Source: Methylobacterium hispanicum
Lineage (GTDB): Bacteria > Pseudomonadota > Alphaproteobacteria > Rhizobiales > Beijerinckiaceae
DNA length: 64,000 bases
Assembly (NCBI RefSeq): GCF_022179285.1
Contig: NZ_BPQO01000026.1
Location: 36,046 to 100,045, forward strand
Direction: 5' to 3'
The position numbers and the translations under genes are program-made. Positions within the stretch are counted from its first letter, which is position 1; every line of letters starts with the position of its first letter. Below the pieces are notes generated by a model. It saw nothing but the letters and a program-made list of their open reading frames with translations, searched no databases and was not told the origin of the DNA. Positions 34,009 through 42,984 of this stretch are shown piece by piece.

Positions 34009-34048
34009 TGCGCGAGAGGATCGCTGCCCTTTTCCAGACAGCGCCCAC

Positions 34049-34081
34049 GAAAAAGGCCGCCCCGGTCTCCCGGAGCGGCCT
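34049..34081 (-). terminator. Rho-independent terminator of the DUF4167 gene
   Basis: Read on the minus strand, arms AGGCCGCTCCGG and CCGGGGCGGCCT enclose GAGA and are followed by TTTTTCG. A strong 12-bp stem 19 bases after the stop. Confidence 0.8.
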
Positions 34082-34099
34082 CATCACCATCCCAAACAA

Positions 34100-35191
34100 T
34101 CACTCGGTCGAGTCGGCCGTGGCCGCGGCGGGCGCCTCGCCCTCCGTGCCCTCGAAGCGCGGGCGACGGCGGCGGCGCGTCTTCGGCGCGGGTGCCTCCT
34201 CGGCGGCGGCCTCGGCCGGCGGCGGCGGGGCCTCGGCGGGCTGTGGCTCCGGCGCGGGGGCCGGGCGCGGCGGCGTCATCAGGAAGGCGGGCAGGCCGGC
34301 GGGCGCCTCCTCGATGGCGCGCGGCTCCTCGCGGCGGCGCTCGCGGCGGTGCGTGCCCTCGCGCGGCGTCTGCTCCGCGCGGGCCTCGGTCCGCTCGGGC
34401 CGGTCCTGGCGCTCGGCGCGCTCCGGCCGGGCCTCCTGACGGTCACGCTCGGGGCGCTCCTGGCGCTCGGGGCGATCCTGGCGCTCGGGACGATCCTGGC
34501 GCTCGGGACGATCCTGGCGCTCGGGCCTGTCCTGACGCTCCTGACGCTCGCCGCGCTGGAACTCGCCGCGGCCGTTCTCGTAGCGGCTCTCGCGGGGCCC
34601 GTCCTGGCGGCTGTCCTGGCGGTTGTCCTGCCGGCCGTAATCCTGGCGCGGCTGGTAGTCCTGCCGGTCCGGACGTCCGTCCTGGCGGCCCTGGTTCTCG
34701 TAGCGCGGACGTTCGTTGCGGTTGTTCTGGAAGCGCTCGCGGCGCTCGCCGCGGTTCTGGCGGCCGTCCTGCTGGTAGTCGGGCCGGGACTCGTAGGGCT
34801 GGGGCTGCTGGCCGGGGTCGCCGTACTCGTCGCCGTAGGCGCCGTAGCCCTGGCCGTTCGGCCCCGAGCCCTGGCCCTCCTCGTCGCCCTCCTCCATCTC
34901 GTCCTCGAAGGACTGGCGGGCGTAGCCGAGGCCGGCCTGCGGCCGGTTCTGCTCCTGCGCACCGGAGATGATGCGGAAATAGTGCTCGCCGTGCTGGAAG
35001 TAGTTCTCCGCCGCGACGGGATCGCCCGCCGCCAGCGCGTCGCGCGCGAGCTGGGCGTACTTGTCGGCGATGTGCTGGGCGGTGCCGCGGAGCTTAACGT
35101 CGGGGCCGTTGGACTCGTAGGAACGGGTCAGCGGGTTCGGCCCCTTCGGCCTGTTGCGGCCGCGCATCCGTCGGTTCTGGTTTGGTCTCAT
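34100..35191 (-). CDS. DUF4167 domain-containing protein with long charged tail
   Basis: The product has 363 residues. The N-terminal DUF4167 (about 1-85): MRPNQNRRMRGRNR, then SYESNGPDVKLRGTAQHIADKYAQLARDA and AENYFQHGEHYFRII. It is basic and probably RNA- or ribosome-related, given the position beside prmC and prfA. Residues about 90-330 are low-complexity, Arg/Asp/Gln/Glu-rich, including tandem RQDRPE repeats; the tail ends TRRRRRPRF. MRPNQNRR at 35191 is taken as start. The terminal gene of the lysC-ptsP-prfA-prmC block, but separated from prmC by 465 bases, so it likely has its own promoter. Confidence 0.85.
   Translation of the reverse strand: MRPNQNRRMRGRNRPKGPNPLTRSYESNGPDVKLRGTAQHIADKYAQLARDALAAGDPVAAENYFQHGEHYFRIISGAQEQNRPQAGLGYARQSFEDEMEEGDEEGQGSGPNGQGYGAYGDEYGDPGQQPQPYESRPDYQQDGRQNRGERRERFQNNRNERPRYENQGRQDGRPDRQDYQPRQDYGRQDNRQDSRQDGPRESRYENGRGEFQRGERQERQDRPERQDRPERQDRPERQDRPERQERPERDRQEARPERAERQDRPERTEARAEQTPREGTHRRERRREEPRAIEEAPAGLPAFLMTPPRPAPAPEPQPAEAPPPPAEAAAEEAPAPKTRRRRRPRFEGTEGEAPAAATADSTE
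34446..34535. repeat. 18-bp tandem repeat inside DUF4167, five units
   Basis: Five 18-base units of the type CGCTCGGGACGATCCTGG (minus strand: Gln-Asp-Arg-Pro-Glu-Arg) run end to end and differ by one to four bases. They keep the reading frame in the coding strand. Confidence 0.75.
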
Positions 35192-35656
35192 CGGTCTCAG
35201 ATGACCCTCGTTCACGCGAAAGGCGTCTGGTGTCGGGCGTGCGGTCGGCCGATCCCCGCTCGAGGCTGCGCCTCGCGGGCGATCGCGGCCGGCTCCTGCG
35301 GCGGCCCGCCCGTGCGGTCCGCGCCGGGATGACCTCGGCCATCCGCCGGCCTCCCGGCCGCCTGCCCGATGCCTCGGGCTCCTGTCGGCGTCAGGGACGC
35401 CGATCGATTGTCAGGCTCGAACGGCACCGGACCGCGGCGCTGAAACGGGAACGCGCTTGTCCGGTAGCCAGAAGATCGGCGAACAATTCGGCGGAGGAGA
35501 TCGTCACCGACCTTACACCCGCTCGTCTTAACGAAACGTTCGCGATCTGCAAGCCGACATTAACGGGGATTGGGAAAGCCAACAAGCATTTTTTCCAGCC
35601 CGTTGCAGATCACGGGGTTCGTGAGTCTTGAGGAGCCGGCTCGGCGGGCTCCGGAT
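35192..35656. other. 465-base leader/intergenic region of DUF4167
   Basis: No gene is supported; small open frames here lack family character. The part at about 35490-35620 is noticeably AT-richer than its surroundings and should hold the DUF4167 promoter (a TTGTTG and TTAATG pair 16 bases apart is readable on the minus strand, weakly). A small inverted repeat at 35632-35652 (GGAGCC/GGCTCC) follows the prmC stop. Confidence 0.4.
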
Positions 35657-36565
35657 TCACCGCATCTCCTGCGCCAGGATCATGACGCGGTCGTGGCCGG
35701 CCAAGTCCCGTACGGTCTCGCGCCGCACGAAGTCCCGGGCCAGCGCGTCGAGATCCCCGGCCTGGTCGAAGCCGATCTCCAAGAGTGCCGCCCCGCCCCG
35801 GGCGAGGCGTTCCGGAAGGGCCGCGAGGATGCGCCGGTAGGCCGCGAGCCCGTCGGCGCCGCCGTCGAGCGCCGCCGGCGGATCGTGGTCCCGCACCTCG
35901 CGGGCGAGGCCCGCGATCACCCCCGTCGCGATGTAAGGTGGGTTCGACACCACGAGATCGAAAGGGGGGCCGGCGAGCGGATCGCACCAATCGCCCGCCA
36001 GGAAGGCTGCGCGGGCGCCGACGCCGTTGCGGTCGGCGTTGCTTCGGGCGGTGCGGAGCGCGGCCGGATCCCGGTCGAGCCCGACCCCGAAGGCGCGGGG
36101 GTATTCGTGGAGCAGGGCCGTCAGGATGCAGCCGCTGCCGGTGCCGAGATCGAGGATGCGCAGGGGCGCGCTCCGGTCGGGCCGGAGGCGCAGGGCGGTG
36201 TCGATCACCGTCTCGGTGTCGGGGCGCGGCACCAGGGTCTCGGGCGAGAGCCGGAAGGGCAGGCCCCAGAACTCCCAGGCGCCGAGGATGCGCGCCACCG
36301 GCTCGCCCGCCAAGCGGCGGCCGAGGGCGTCCACGAGGCGCGCCGCGCCCTCGGGGCCGAGCGGCACCTCGCCCGCGCCGACGAGGTCGAAGGGCTCCAG
36401 GCCGAGCAGGTCGAGGACGAGGAAGCGCGCCTCGCCCGCCGGGTTGTCGATGCCCGCGGCGGCGAGGTGTTCAGTGAGGTGCCGCAGGGCGGCGCGGCGG
36501 GACGTACTGGGCTCCAGCCCTCCCTCCCCCGCAGAGGAGGGAGGGGGAGCCGCTTCGCGGCTCAC
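35657..36565 (-). CDS. prmC: Release factor glutamine methyltransferase PrmC (HemK)
   Basis: The product has 302 residues. It methylates the Gln of the GGQ motif in release factors. Seen are LGAWEFWGLPFRLSPETLVPRPDTETV, the SAM site ILDLGTGSGCI (141-145) and the substrate motif FDLVVSNPPYIA (NPPY 208-211). It begins at GTG 36565, overlapping the prfA stop by four bases. Residues 6-16 (Ala-Pro-Pro-Pro-Ser-Ser-Ala-Gly-Glu-Gly-Gly) are encoded by a copy of the GC-rich palindrome, giving an unusual N-terminal insert. Confidence 0.93.
   Translation of the reverse strand: MSREAAPPPSSAGEGGLEPSTSRRAALRHLTEHLAAAGIDNPAGEARFLVLDLLGLEPFDLVGAGEVPLGPEGAARLVDALGRRLAGEPVARILGAWEFWGLPFRLSPETLVPRPDTETVIDTALRLRPDRSAPLRILDLGTGSGCILTALLHEYPRAFGVGLDRDPAALRTARSNADRNGVGARAAFLAGDWCDPLAGPPFDLVVSNPPYIATGVIAGLAREVRDHDPPAALDGGADGLAAYRRILAALPERLARGGAALLEIGFDQAGDLDALARDFVRRETVRDLAGHDRVMILAQEMR
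36518..36549. repeat. Dispersed GC-rich palindrome (copy 7) inside prmC
   Basis: CCCTCCCTCCCCC and GGAGGGAGGGGGAG arms with a short loop, matching the intergenic copies but lying in frame near the 5' end of prmC. Confidence 0.7.
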
Positions 36566-37647
36566 GCCATCCCCTCGGCGGCGAGCAGCTCGGCCTGGTG
36601 CTCCGTCACCAGCGCGTCCACGAGGTCGTCCAGAGCCGGGCCGGCCAGCACCTCCTCCAGCCGGTAGAGGGTCAGGTTGATGCGGTGGTCGGTCACGCGC
36701 CCCTGCGGGAAGTTGTAGGTGCGGATCCGCTCCGAGCGGTCGCCGGAGCCGACCTGGGCCTTGCGGTCGGCGGCGCGCGCCGAGTCCTTGGCCGAGCGCT
36801 CGGCCTCGTAGAGGCGGGCGCGCAGCAGCGCCATCGCGCGGGCCCGGTTCTTGTGCTGCGAGCGCTCCTCCTGCACGAACACCACGATCCCCGAGGGCAC
36901 GTGGGTGATGCGGATCGCCGATTCCGTCTTGTTGACGTGCTGGCCGCCCGCGCCCTGCGCCCGCATGGTGTCGATCTTCAGGTCGGCCTCGTTGATCGCG
37001 ATGTCGACCTCCTCGGCCTCGGGCAGCACCGCCACGGTCGCCGCCGAGGTGTGGATGCGCCCCTGCGTCTCGGTGTCGGGCACGCGCTGGACCCGGTGGG
37101 CGCCGCTCTCGAACTTGAGCCGCGCGAAGACGCCGCGGCCCTTCACCTCGGCCACGACCTCGCGGTAGCCCCCGACCGTGCCCTCGCTCTCCGAGATCAC
37201 CTCGACGCGCCAGCCCTTCGACTCGGCGTACTTGGCGTACATCCGGAACAGGTCGCCCGCGAAGAGCGCCGCCTCGTCGCCGCCGGTGCCGGCGCGGACC
37301 TCGAGGATCGCGCTCTTCTCGTCGGCGGCGTCCTTGGGCAGCAGCATCAGCTGGAGCGCGCGGTGCGCCCGCTCCAGAGCCGCTTCCGCCTCCGGCTTCT
37401 CCTCGGCGGCGAGCGCGCGCATCTCGGAATCCTGGCCGGGCTCGTCGATCATCGCCTCGATGCCGGCGAGGTTGGCCACCGCCGCCCGGTAGGCGTGGAT
37501 CGCCGCGACCACGGGGTCGAGGTCGGAGAGCTCGCGCGAGAGCTGCACCACGGCGTCGGACTCGAGGGTGCCGGCCGCGAGCGTCGCGGTGACGATGTCG
37601 TGACGGGTCAGGATCGCGTCGAGGCGCTCGGGGGGAAAGGGGATCAT
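36562..37647 (-). CDS. prfA: Peptide chain release factor 1
   Basis: The product has 361 residues. It terminates at UAA/UAG. The GGQ tripeptide sits in TMRAQGAGGQHVNKTESAIR. The stop-codon-reading tripeptide region is RVQRVPDTETQGRIHTSA (P-x-T). Helical domain 1 starts IPFPPERLDAILTRH, and LEVRAGTGGDEAALFAGDLFRMY is the conserved domain 2 start. MIPFPPER at 37647 is chosen as start over the in-frame ATG at 37671. Its stop overlaps prmC. Part of the lysC-ptsP-prfA-prmC block. Confidence 0.95.
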   Translation of the reverse strand: MIPFPPERLDAILTRHDIVTATLAAGTLESDAVVQLSRELSDLDPVVAAIHAYRAAVANLAGIEAMIDEPGQDSEMRALAAEEKPEAEAALERAHRALQLMLLPKDAADEKSAILEVRAGTGGDEAALFAGDLFRMYAKYAESKGWRVEVISESEGTVGGYREVVAEVKGRGVFARLKFESGAHRVQRVPDTETQGRIHTSAATVAVLPEAEEVDIAINEADLKIDTMRAQGAGGQHVNKTESAIRITHVPSGIVVFVQEERSQHKNRARAMALLRARLYEAERSAKDSARAADRKAQVGSGDRSERIRTYNFPQGRVTDHRINLTLYRLEEVLAGPALDDLVDALVTEHQAELLAAEGMA

Positions 37648-37707
37648 CGCCCTGGTATGTTCGTGACTCAAGGAATGGCGAGAACGGACGCGCGGCGCGT
37701 CTGTCCC

Positions 37708-39972
37708 CTAGATGGGCACGCCGTGCGCCTTGGCGAAGGCCGCGAGCGCGGGACGCAGGCTGTCGCCGTCGTGCCCGCGGGCCATCTCGCTGTCGATGAG
37801 TTCGGTGACCGCGCCCGCGTCGAGGCTGAGCACCATCGCCTTCACCGGGCCGATCGCGGCCGGCGACATCGAGAAGTTGCGGAAGCCCATCCCGATCAGC
37901 GCCATGGCGTCGAGCGGGCGCCCGCCGATCTCGCCGCAGACCGTGACCGGGCAGCCCGCGGCCTCGGCGCGCTCGGCGATCAGCCGGAAGGCCCGGATCG
38001 CCGCGACCGAGAGCGGGTCGAAGCGGTGGGCCACGCGCCGATTCTCGCGATCGACCGCGAACAGGAACTGCATCAGGTCGTTCGAGCCGACCGAGAGGAA
38101 GTCCGCTTCCCGCGCGATCTCGTCGATCTGGAAGAGCAGCGAGGGCACCTCGATCATCGCGCCGAGCTTGCAGTCGGCGGGCAGCGCGTAGCCGTGGCGG
38201 CGCAGATGCGCCTTCTCGCGCTCGACGATGGCGCGGGCTCGGACGAACTCGTCCACGGTCGCCACCATCGGGAACATGATCTTGAGCGGGTGCCCGTCAG
38301 AGGCCTTCAGGAGGGCGCGCAGCTGGACGCGCAGCAGCGCCGGCCGGTCGAGGCCGATGCGGATCGCCCGCCAGCCGAGCGCCGGGTTCTCCTCCTCGAG
38401 CTTGGGCATGTAGGGCAGGATCTTGTCGCCCCCGATGTCGAGCGTGCGGATCGTGACCGGCCTGTCGCCGGAGGCGGTGAGGACCGCCCGGTAGAGCGCC
38501 TGCTGCTCGGCCGCCGACGGCATGCGCTGCGCCACCATGAACTGCAATTCGGTGCGGAACAGGCCGACGCCCTCCGCGCCCGTCTCGTTGAGATGGGTGA
38601 GGTCGACGAGAAGCCCCGCGTTGAGGTTGAGGCCGATGCGCACCCCGTCGCGGGTGACGGCCGGCACGTCGCGCAGGGCCCGGTACTGCTCCTGCCGCCG
38701 GGCGCGCAGGCGCACCATCTCGGCGTAGGCCGCCTCGATCTCGGGGCCGGGCCGGACATGGACCTCGCCCGCCACCGCGTCCACGATGATGGCGTCGGCG
38801 GAATCGCAGAGCGCCGAGGCGTTCTCCACCTCGCTCACCGCCGGGATGCCGAGCGCGCGCGCCACGATCGCGACGTGGCTCGTCGGCCCGCCCTCCTCCA
38901 GCACGAGGCCGCGCAGGCGCGCGGGCTCGTAGTCGAGCAGCGCCGCCGGGCCCATCGAGCGGGCGACCAGGATGGCGTTCTCGGGGATGGAGCCGGCCAG
39001 GCCGACCGCCTCCTGGCCGACGAGCTCGCGCAGCAGGCGGTTCGTGAGGTCGTCGAGGTCGTGCAGGCGGTCCCGGAGATAGGGGTCGCTCTGGCGCATC
39101 ATGCGGGCGCGGTTGTCGGACTGCACCCGCTCGACCGCGGCTTCCGCCGTCAGGCCGGAGCCGACCGCCTCGCGCATCCGGCGCAGCCAGCCCTTGTCGT
39201 GCGCGAACATGCGCACGGTCTCCAGCACCTCGCGGGACTCGGCGGTGCCGAGCTTGTCGCCGCGCTCGACGAGGTCGTCGATGGCCGAGCGCACGTTCTC
39301 GATCGCCGTCTCGAGGCGGGCGGTCTCGCGCTCGCTGTTCTCGGCGATCAGCCGCTTCACGACGATGCGCGGCTCGTGCAGGACCACGTGGCCGAGGCCG
39401 ATCCCCTCGGCCAGCACCGTGCCCCGCACGCTGACCGCGCGGCGCGCGGCGGTGCCGGCGTCGGGGGCGAGCGCCTGCAACTCGCCCGAGGCGATCATCT
39501 CCGAGAGCACCATCGCGGTGGTCTGGAGCGCCTCGATCTCCTCTTCCGAGTAGACCCGGTAGGTCTTGTTCTGGACGGTGAGCACGCCGAGCGTGTTGCC
39601 CGCGCGCAGCAGCGGCACGCCGAGGAAGGCATGGAAGGATTCCTCGCCCGTCTCGGGGCGGTAGGAGAAGGCCGGGTGCTGCTGCGCGTCGGAGAGCGCC
39701 AGCGGCTCGGCGGTCTTGGCGATCAGGCCGACGAGGCCCTCGTCCGCCCGCATGCGGGTGAGGTGCACGGCCTCGCGGTTGAGGCCCTCGGTGGCGAAGA
39801 GTTCCAGGGTGTTGTCGTCGCGCAGCACGTAGACCGAGCAGACCTCGGCCACCACGTTGGCGGCGATCAGGACGACGATGCGGTCGAGGCGCGCCTGTGC
39901 GCTGACCGGCTCCGCCATCGCTTCGCGGAGGCGGCGCAGCAGCAGGCGCGGGCCTCCGGGCGCAGCGGGCAT
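37708..39972 (-). CDS. ptsP: Phosphoenolpyruvate-protein phosphotransferase, nitrogen PTS (EI-Ntr)
   Basis: The product has 754 residues. The GAF domain is at about 20-160 (IVVLIAANVVAEVCSVYVLRDD... LGVPLLRAGNTLGVLTVQNK). The phospho-His domain carries the active His in EEGGPTSHVAIVARALGIPAV. The PEP-binding domain has GVGLFRTELQFM, TIRTLDIGGDKILPYMP, FLSVGSNDLMQFLFAVDR and the Cys loop VTVCGEIGGRPL. It starts the PEP to NPr to EIIA-Ntr relay controlling nitrogen and potassium physiology. It precedes prfA by 60 bases and follows lysC by about 100. Confidence 0.95.
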   Translation of the reverse strand: MPAAPGGPRLLLRRLREAMAEPVSAQARLDRIVVLIAANVVAEVCSVYVLRDDNTLELFATEGLNREAVHLTRMRADEGLVGLIAKTAEPLALSDAQQHPAFSYRPETGEESFHAFLGVPLLRAGNTLGVLTVQNKTYRVYSEEEIEALQTTAMVLSEMIASGELQALAPDAGTAARRAVSVRGTVLAEGIGLGHVVLHEPRIVVKRLIAENSERETARLETAIENVRSAIDDLVERGDKLGTAESREVLETVRMFAHDKGWLRRMREAVGSGLTAEAAVERVQSDNRARMMRQSDPYLRDRLHDLDDLTNRLLRELVGQEAVGLAGSIPENAILVARSMGPAALLDYEPARLRGLVLEEGGPTSHVAIVARALGIPAVSEVENASALCDSADAIIVDAVAGEVHVRPGPEIEAAYAEMVRLRARRQEQYRALRDVPAVTRDGVRIGLNLNAGLLVDLTHLNETGAEGVGLFRTELQFMVAQRMPSAAEQQALYRAVLTASGDRPVTIRTLDIGGDKILPYMPKLEEENPALGWRAIRIGLDRPALLRVQLRALLKASDGHPLKIMFPMVATVDEFVRARAIVEREKAHLRRHGYALPADCKLGAMIEVPSLLFQIDEIAREADFLSVGSNDLMQFLFAVDRENRRVAHRFDPLSVAAIRAFRLIAERAEAAGCPVTVCGEIGGRPLDAMALIGMGFRNFSMSPAAIGPVKAMVLSLDAGAVTELIDSEMARGHDGDSLRPALAAFAKAHGVPI

Positions 39973-40074
39973 CGTCTCGTCATCCAGCGTCGGGGGCCGG
40001 TTCGGCTCTCACCAGCCCTGCAACCGTGACGCCGGACGGCGCGGGCCGCGTGAGGCGCCCTTCCCCCCGGAGGT

Positions 40075-41310
40075 TCAGGCCTGATCGAGGCCGTATAGCG
40101 AGTGGAGCGTGCGAACGGCAAGCTCCGTATAGGCCGCGTCGATGAGGACGGAGAACTTGATCTCCGAGGTGGTGATCGCCCGGATGTTGATGCCCTTGGC
40201 GGCGAGCGCACGGAACGCCTTGGCGGCCACGCCCGCGTGGGAGCGCATGCCGACGCCGATGGCCGAGACCTTCACCACGTCGGTGGCGCCCTCGATCTGG
40301 GCGAAGCCGATCGTCTCGGCCTGCTGGTCGAGCACGGTGCGGGCGCGCTCGTAGTCGGCGGCCGGGACCGTGAAGGTCATGTCGGTGGTCGAGGCGTCGC
40401 CCGAGACCGTCTGGATGATCATGTCGACGTTGATGTTGGCGTCGGCGAGCGGGCCGAAGATCGCCGCGGCGACGCCAGGGCTGTCCTTCACGCGGCGCAG
40501 CGTGATCTGCGCCTCGTCGCGCGAGAAGGCGATCCCGGTGATGATCTGCTGTTCCACGATGTCGTCCTCGTCGCAGATGAGGGTGCCGGGGCGCGCGGCC
40601 TCCGGCGGATCGAAGGAGGAGCGCACGGTGGTCGGCACCCGGTGCACCATGGCGAGTTCGACGGAGCGGACCTGCAGCACCTTGGCGCCGAGCGAGGCCA
40701 TCTCCAGCATCTCCTCGAAGGTCACGCGCTCCATGCGCTTGGCCTTCGGCACGACGCGGGGATCCGTGGTGTAGACGCCGTCCACGTCCGTGTAGATGTC
40801 GCAGCGCTCGGCGCCGATGGCGGCGGCGACCGCCACCGCGCTGGTGTCCGAGCCGCCGCGGCCGAGGGTCGTCAGCCGGCCGGTCTCGGCATGCATGCCC
40901 TGGAAGCCCGCGATCACCGCGACCTCGCCGCGCTTGAAGCCGGCATCCAGCCGCGCGCCGTCGATCTCCGCGATGCGGGCCGAGCCGTGCGCGTCGGAGG
41001 TGAGGATCGGGACCTGCCAGCCCTGCCAGGAGCGGGCCGGGATACCCATCTTGCGCAGGGCGATCGCGAGGAGGCCGGAGGTGACCTGCTCGCCCGAGGC
41101 CACCACGGCGTCGTACTCGGCGGCGTCGTAGAGCGGGTCGGCGTCCTTCACCCAGGCGACGAGTTCGTTCGTCTTGCCCGACATGGCCGAGACCACGACC
41201 GCGACCTCGTAGCCGGCCGCGACCTCGCGGGCCACGTGGGCGGCCACGTTGCGGATCCGGTCCACGTTGGCGACGGACGTGCCGCCGAACTTCATCACCA
41301 AACGGGGCAT
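40075..41310 (-). CDS. lysC: Aspartate kinase
   Basis: The product has 411 residues. It phosphorylates aspartate, first step to Lys, Thr and Met. Motifs are VMKFGGTSVANVDRI, VVSAMSGKTNEL, TLGRGGSDTSAVAVA and YTDVDGVYTTDPR, and C-terminal tandem ACT domains (RVKDSPGVAAAIFGPLADANINVDMI, VSAIGVGMRSHAGVAAKAFRALAAKGINI) give lysine/threonine feedback. The methionine route also uses metX in this window. Start ATG is unambiguous; it is divergent from ubiG. Confidence 0.95.
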   Translation of the reverse strand: MPRLVMKFGGTSVANVDRIRNVAAHVAREVAAGYEVAVVVSAMSGKTNELVAWVKDADPLYDAAEYDAVVASGEQVTSGLLAIALRKMGIPARSWQGWQVPILTSDAHGSARIAEIDGARLDAGFKRGEVAVIAGFQGMHAETGRLTTLGRGGSDTSAVAVAAAIGAERCDIYTDVDGVYTTDPRVVPKAKRMERVTFEEMLEMASLGAKVLQVRSVELAMVHRVPTTVRSSFDPPEAARPGTLICDEDDIVEQQIITGIAFSRDEAQITLRRVKDSPGVAAAIFGPLADANINVDMIIQTVSGDASTTDMTFTVPAADYERARTVLDQQAETIGFAQIEGATDVVKVSAIGVGMRSHAGVAAKAFRALAAKGINIRAITTSEIKFSVLIDAAYTELAVRTLHSLYGLDQA

Positions 41311-41481
41311 GGCGCGTCCGCGTTGTGTCTTGGAATAAGCGTCCCGGTGCCGCGGACGGGGCCCGGCGGCTGTACCGGCTCGGGTTTGGGCGGGTACAAG
41401 CGGGGGGAGGGGCTGTCAACAAGCCGGCCGGCAGGTCGGAGGCAGTCCAAGGTTGGGCGTTACGGAACGGATCGGACGAGC

Positions 41482-42255
41482 ATGGCCGGTGCAGGCACGG
41501 AAGGAACGGCGGGCCGGGTGGAACCGGGTCGGGTAGACCCGGCCGAGGTGGCGCGCTTCGACGCGCTCGCCGCGACGTGGTGGGACGAGGCCGGGCCGAT
41601 GCGGGTGCTGCACCGCTTCAATCCGGTGCGCCTCGCCTACATCCGCGACCGGGTCTGCCGGCACCACGGCCGCGAGACCGATCGGCCCTTCGCGCTGGAG
41701 GGACTGAGCATCGTCGACATCGGCTGCGGCGGCGGCATCCTGTCGGAGCCGCTGGCGCGCCTCGGAGCCGACGTGACCGGGCTGGAGCCGGCCGGGCAGA
41801 ACCTCGCGGTGGCCCGCGCCCACGCCGAGGCCGGCGGGCTCGCGATCGACTACCGCGCCGACACGATCGAGGCGGTGGCGGCCGAGGGCGCCCGCTTCGA
41901 CGTGGTGCTCGCCATGGAGGTGATCGAGCACGTGCCCGACCCGGAGGCCTTCCTGCGGGCGGCCTGCGCCGCGCTGAAGCCGGGGGGCCTGCTGTTCGCC
42001 GCCACGATCAACCGGACGCTGCGCTCCTTCGCGCTCGCCATCGTGGGCGCCGAGTACGTGCTGGGCTGGCTGCCGAAGGGGACGCACGACTGGGACAAGT
42101 TCATCACGCCCGAGGAATTGAAGCGGATGCTGCGGGTGGGCGGCGTCACGCCGGTGGACACGCAAGGGGTGGTCTACAACCCGCTCAACGACGGCTGGCG
42201 CCAGAGCCGGGACACGGCTGTGAACTACATGGTCGCGGCCGAGAAGCCGGCGTAG
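41482..42255 (+). CDS. ubiG: Ubiquinone biosynthesis O-methyltransferase UbiG
   Basis: The product has 257 residues. A SAM-dependent methyltransferase for two O-methylations of ubiquinone. The conserved N-terminal segment is VARFDALAATWWDEAGPMRVLHRFNPVRLAYI; motif I is IVDIGCGGGILSEPLARLGADVTGLEP; post-I VVLAMEVIEHV; then ATINRTLRSFALAIVGAEYVLGWLPKGTHDW, diagnostic of UbiG. ATG 41482 lies within a normal spacing of a GACGAG stretch. Divergent from lysC. Confidence 0.93.
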   Translation: MAGAGTEGTAGRVEPGRVDPAEVARFDALAATWWDEAGPMRVLHRFNPVRLAYIRDRVCRHHGRETDRPFALEGLSIVDIGCGGGILSEPLARLGADVTGLEPAGQNLAVARAHAEAGGLAIDYRADTIEAVAAEGARFDVVLAMEVIEHVPDPEAFLRAACAALKPGGLLFAATINRTLRSFALAIVGAEYVLGWLPKGTHDWDKFITPEELKRMLRVGGVTPVDTQGVVYNPLNDGWRQSRDTAVNYMVAAEKPA

Positions 42256-42371
42256 CGCGGGCGCGGAGGGGGCTGCCCGAGACCCCACATGCGTCGGCCC
42301 GCACCCGCGACGCCAACACCGCCCGAACCCCATCGCCCTGCCCTCGTTGTCCCCCGACACCGGAGGGATCC

Positions 42372-42920
42372 ATGCTGGAGAAGCTGCCGCACGCCGTGGG
42401 CGAGGCCCTGTCGGGGCTCCGCGCGGGGTTGGAGAAGACCGCCTACCACGCCACCTTCGCGGCGGTGCCGGAGGGCATCGCGCTCACCAGCCCGGCCTTC
42501 GCGGACGGGCAGGCGATCCCCGCGCGCTTCACCGCGGACGGGGCAGGCAGCGCGCCGCCGCTCGCGTGGGCCGGCCTGCCGGAGGGCACGCGGAGCCTCG
42601 TCCTCCTGGTGGAGGACGCCGACAGCCCGACGCCGGAACCGCTGGTCCACCTGATCGCCCCGGATCTCGACCCCGCCGCGGGCCGCCTCACGGAGGGCGC
42701 GACGGGCGCGGAGACCGGCCGCAACAGCTTCCTCAAGCAGGGCTGGCTGCCGCCCGACCCGCCCTGCGGCCACGGCCCGCACCGCTACGTCTTCCAGGCC
42801 TACGCCCTCTCCGTGGCTTTGGCCCTCACGGAGGCGCCGGGGCGCGGCGCGCTCATCGACGCGATGGCGGGGCGGGTGCTGACCAAGGGCTGCCTGACCG
42901 GCACCTACGCGCGGCCCTGA
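42372..42920 (+). CDS. YbhB/YbcL (PEBP/Raf kinase inhibitor) family protein
   Basis: The product has 182 residues. PEBP core: PLAWAGLPEGTRSLVLLVEDADSPTPEPLVHLIAPDL (D-x-D-x-P loop) and CGHGPHRYVFQAYAL (GxHRY-type anion site). The N-terminal 30 residues (MLEKLPHAVGEALSGLRAGLEK) form an amphipathic helix. Its role in bacteria is unknown. GGAGG at 42362-42366 supports the start. Confidence 0.9.
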   Translation: MLEKLPHAVGEALSGLRAGLEKTAYHATFAAVPEGIALTSPAFADGQAIPARFTADGAGSAPPLAWAGLPEGTRSLVLLVEDADSPTPEPLVHLIAPDLDPAAGRLTEGATGAETGRNSFLKQGWLPPDPPCGHGPHRYVFQAYALSVALALTEAPGRGALIDAMAGRVLTKGCLTGTYARP

Positions 42921-42984
42921 GCGCCCCTCTTGCGGGGCGATGCCCGCCGGGGCATCGCGGTCTCGGAACAACCGGGAGAATGCG

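Noticed and set aside
33908..35332. Long plus-strand open frame, 474 residues, Leu/Ala-rich
   Set aside because: It is the antisense of DUF4167; the hydrophobic runs come from complementing the Arg/Asp/Glu repeat codons, and it has no SD or family match.
35182..35631. 149-residue plus-strand frame between DUF4167 and prmC
   Set aside because: Arg-rich and antisense to the start of DUF4167, with no SD or conserved motif.
36598..40029. Plus-strand open frame of 1143 residues
   Set aside because: Antisense to prfA and ptsP, His/Arg/Glu-rich without hydrophobic core; a GC-skewed shadow.
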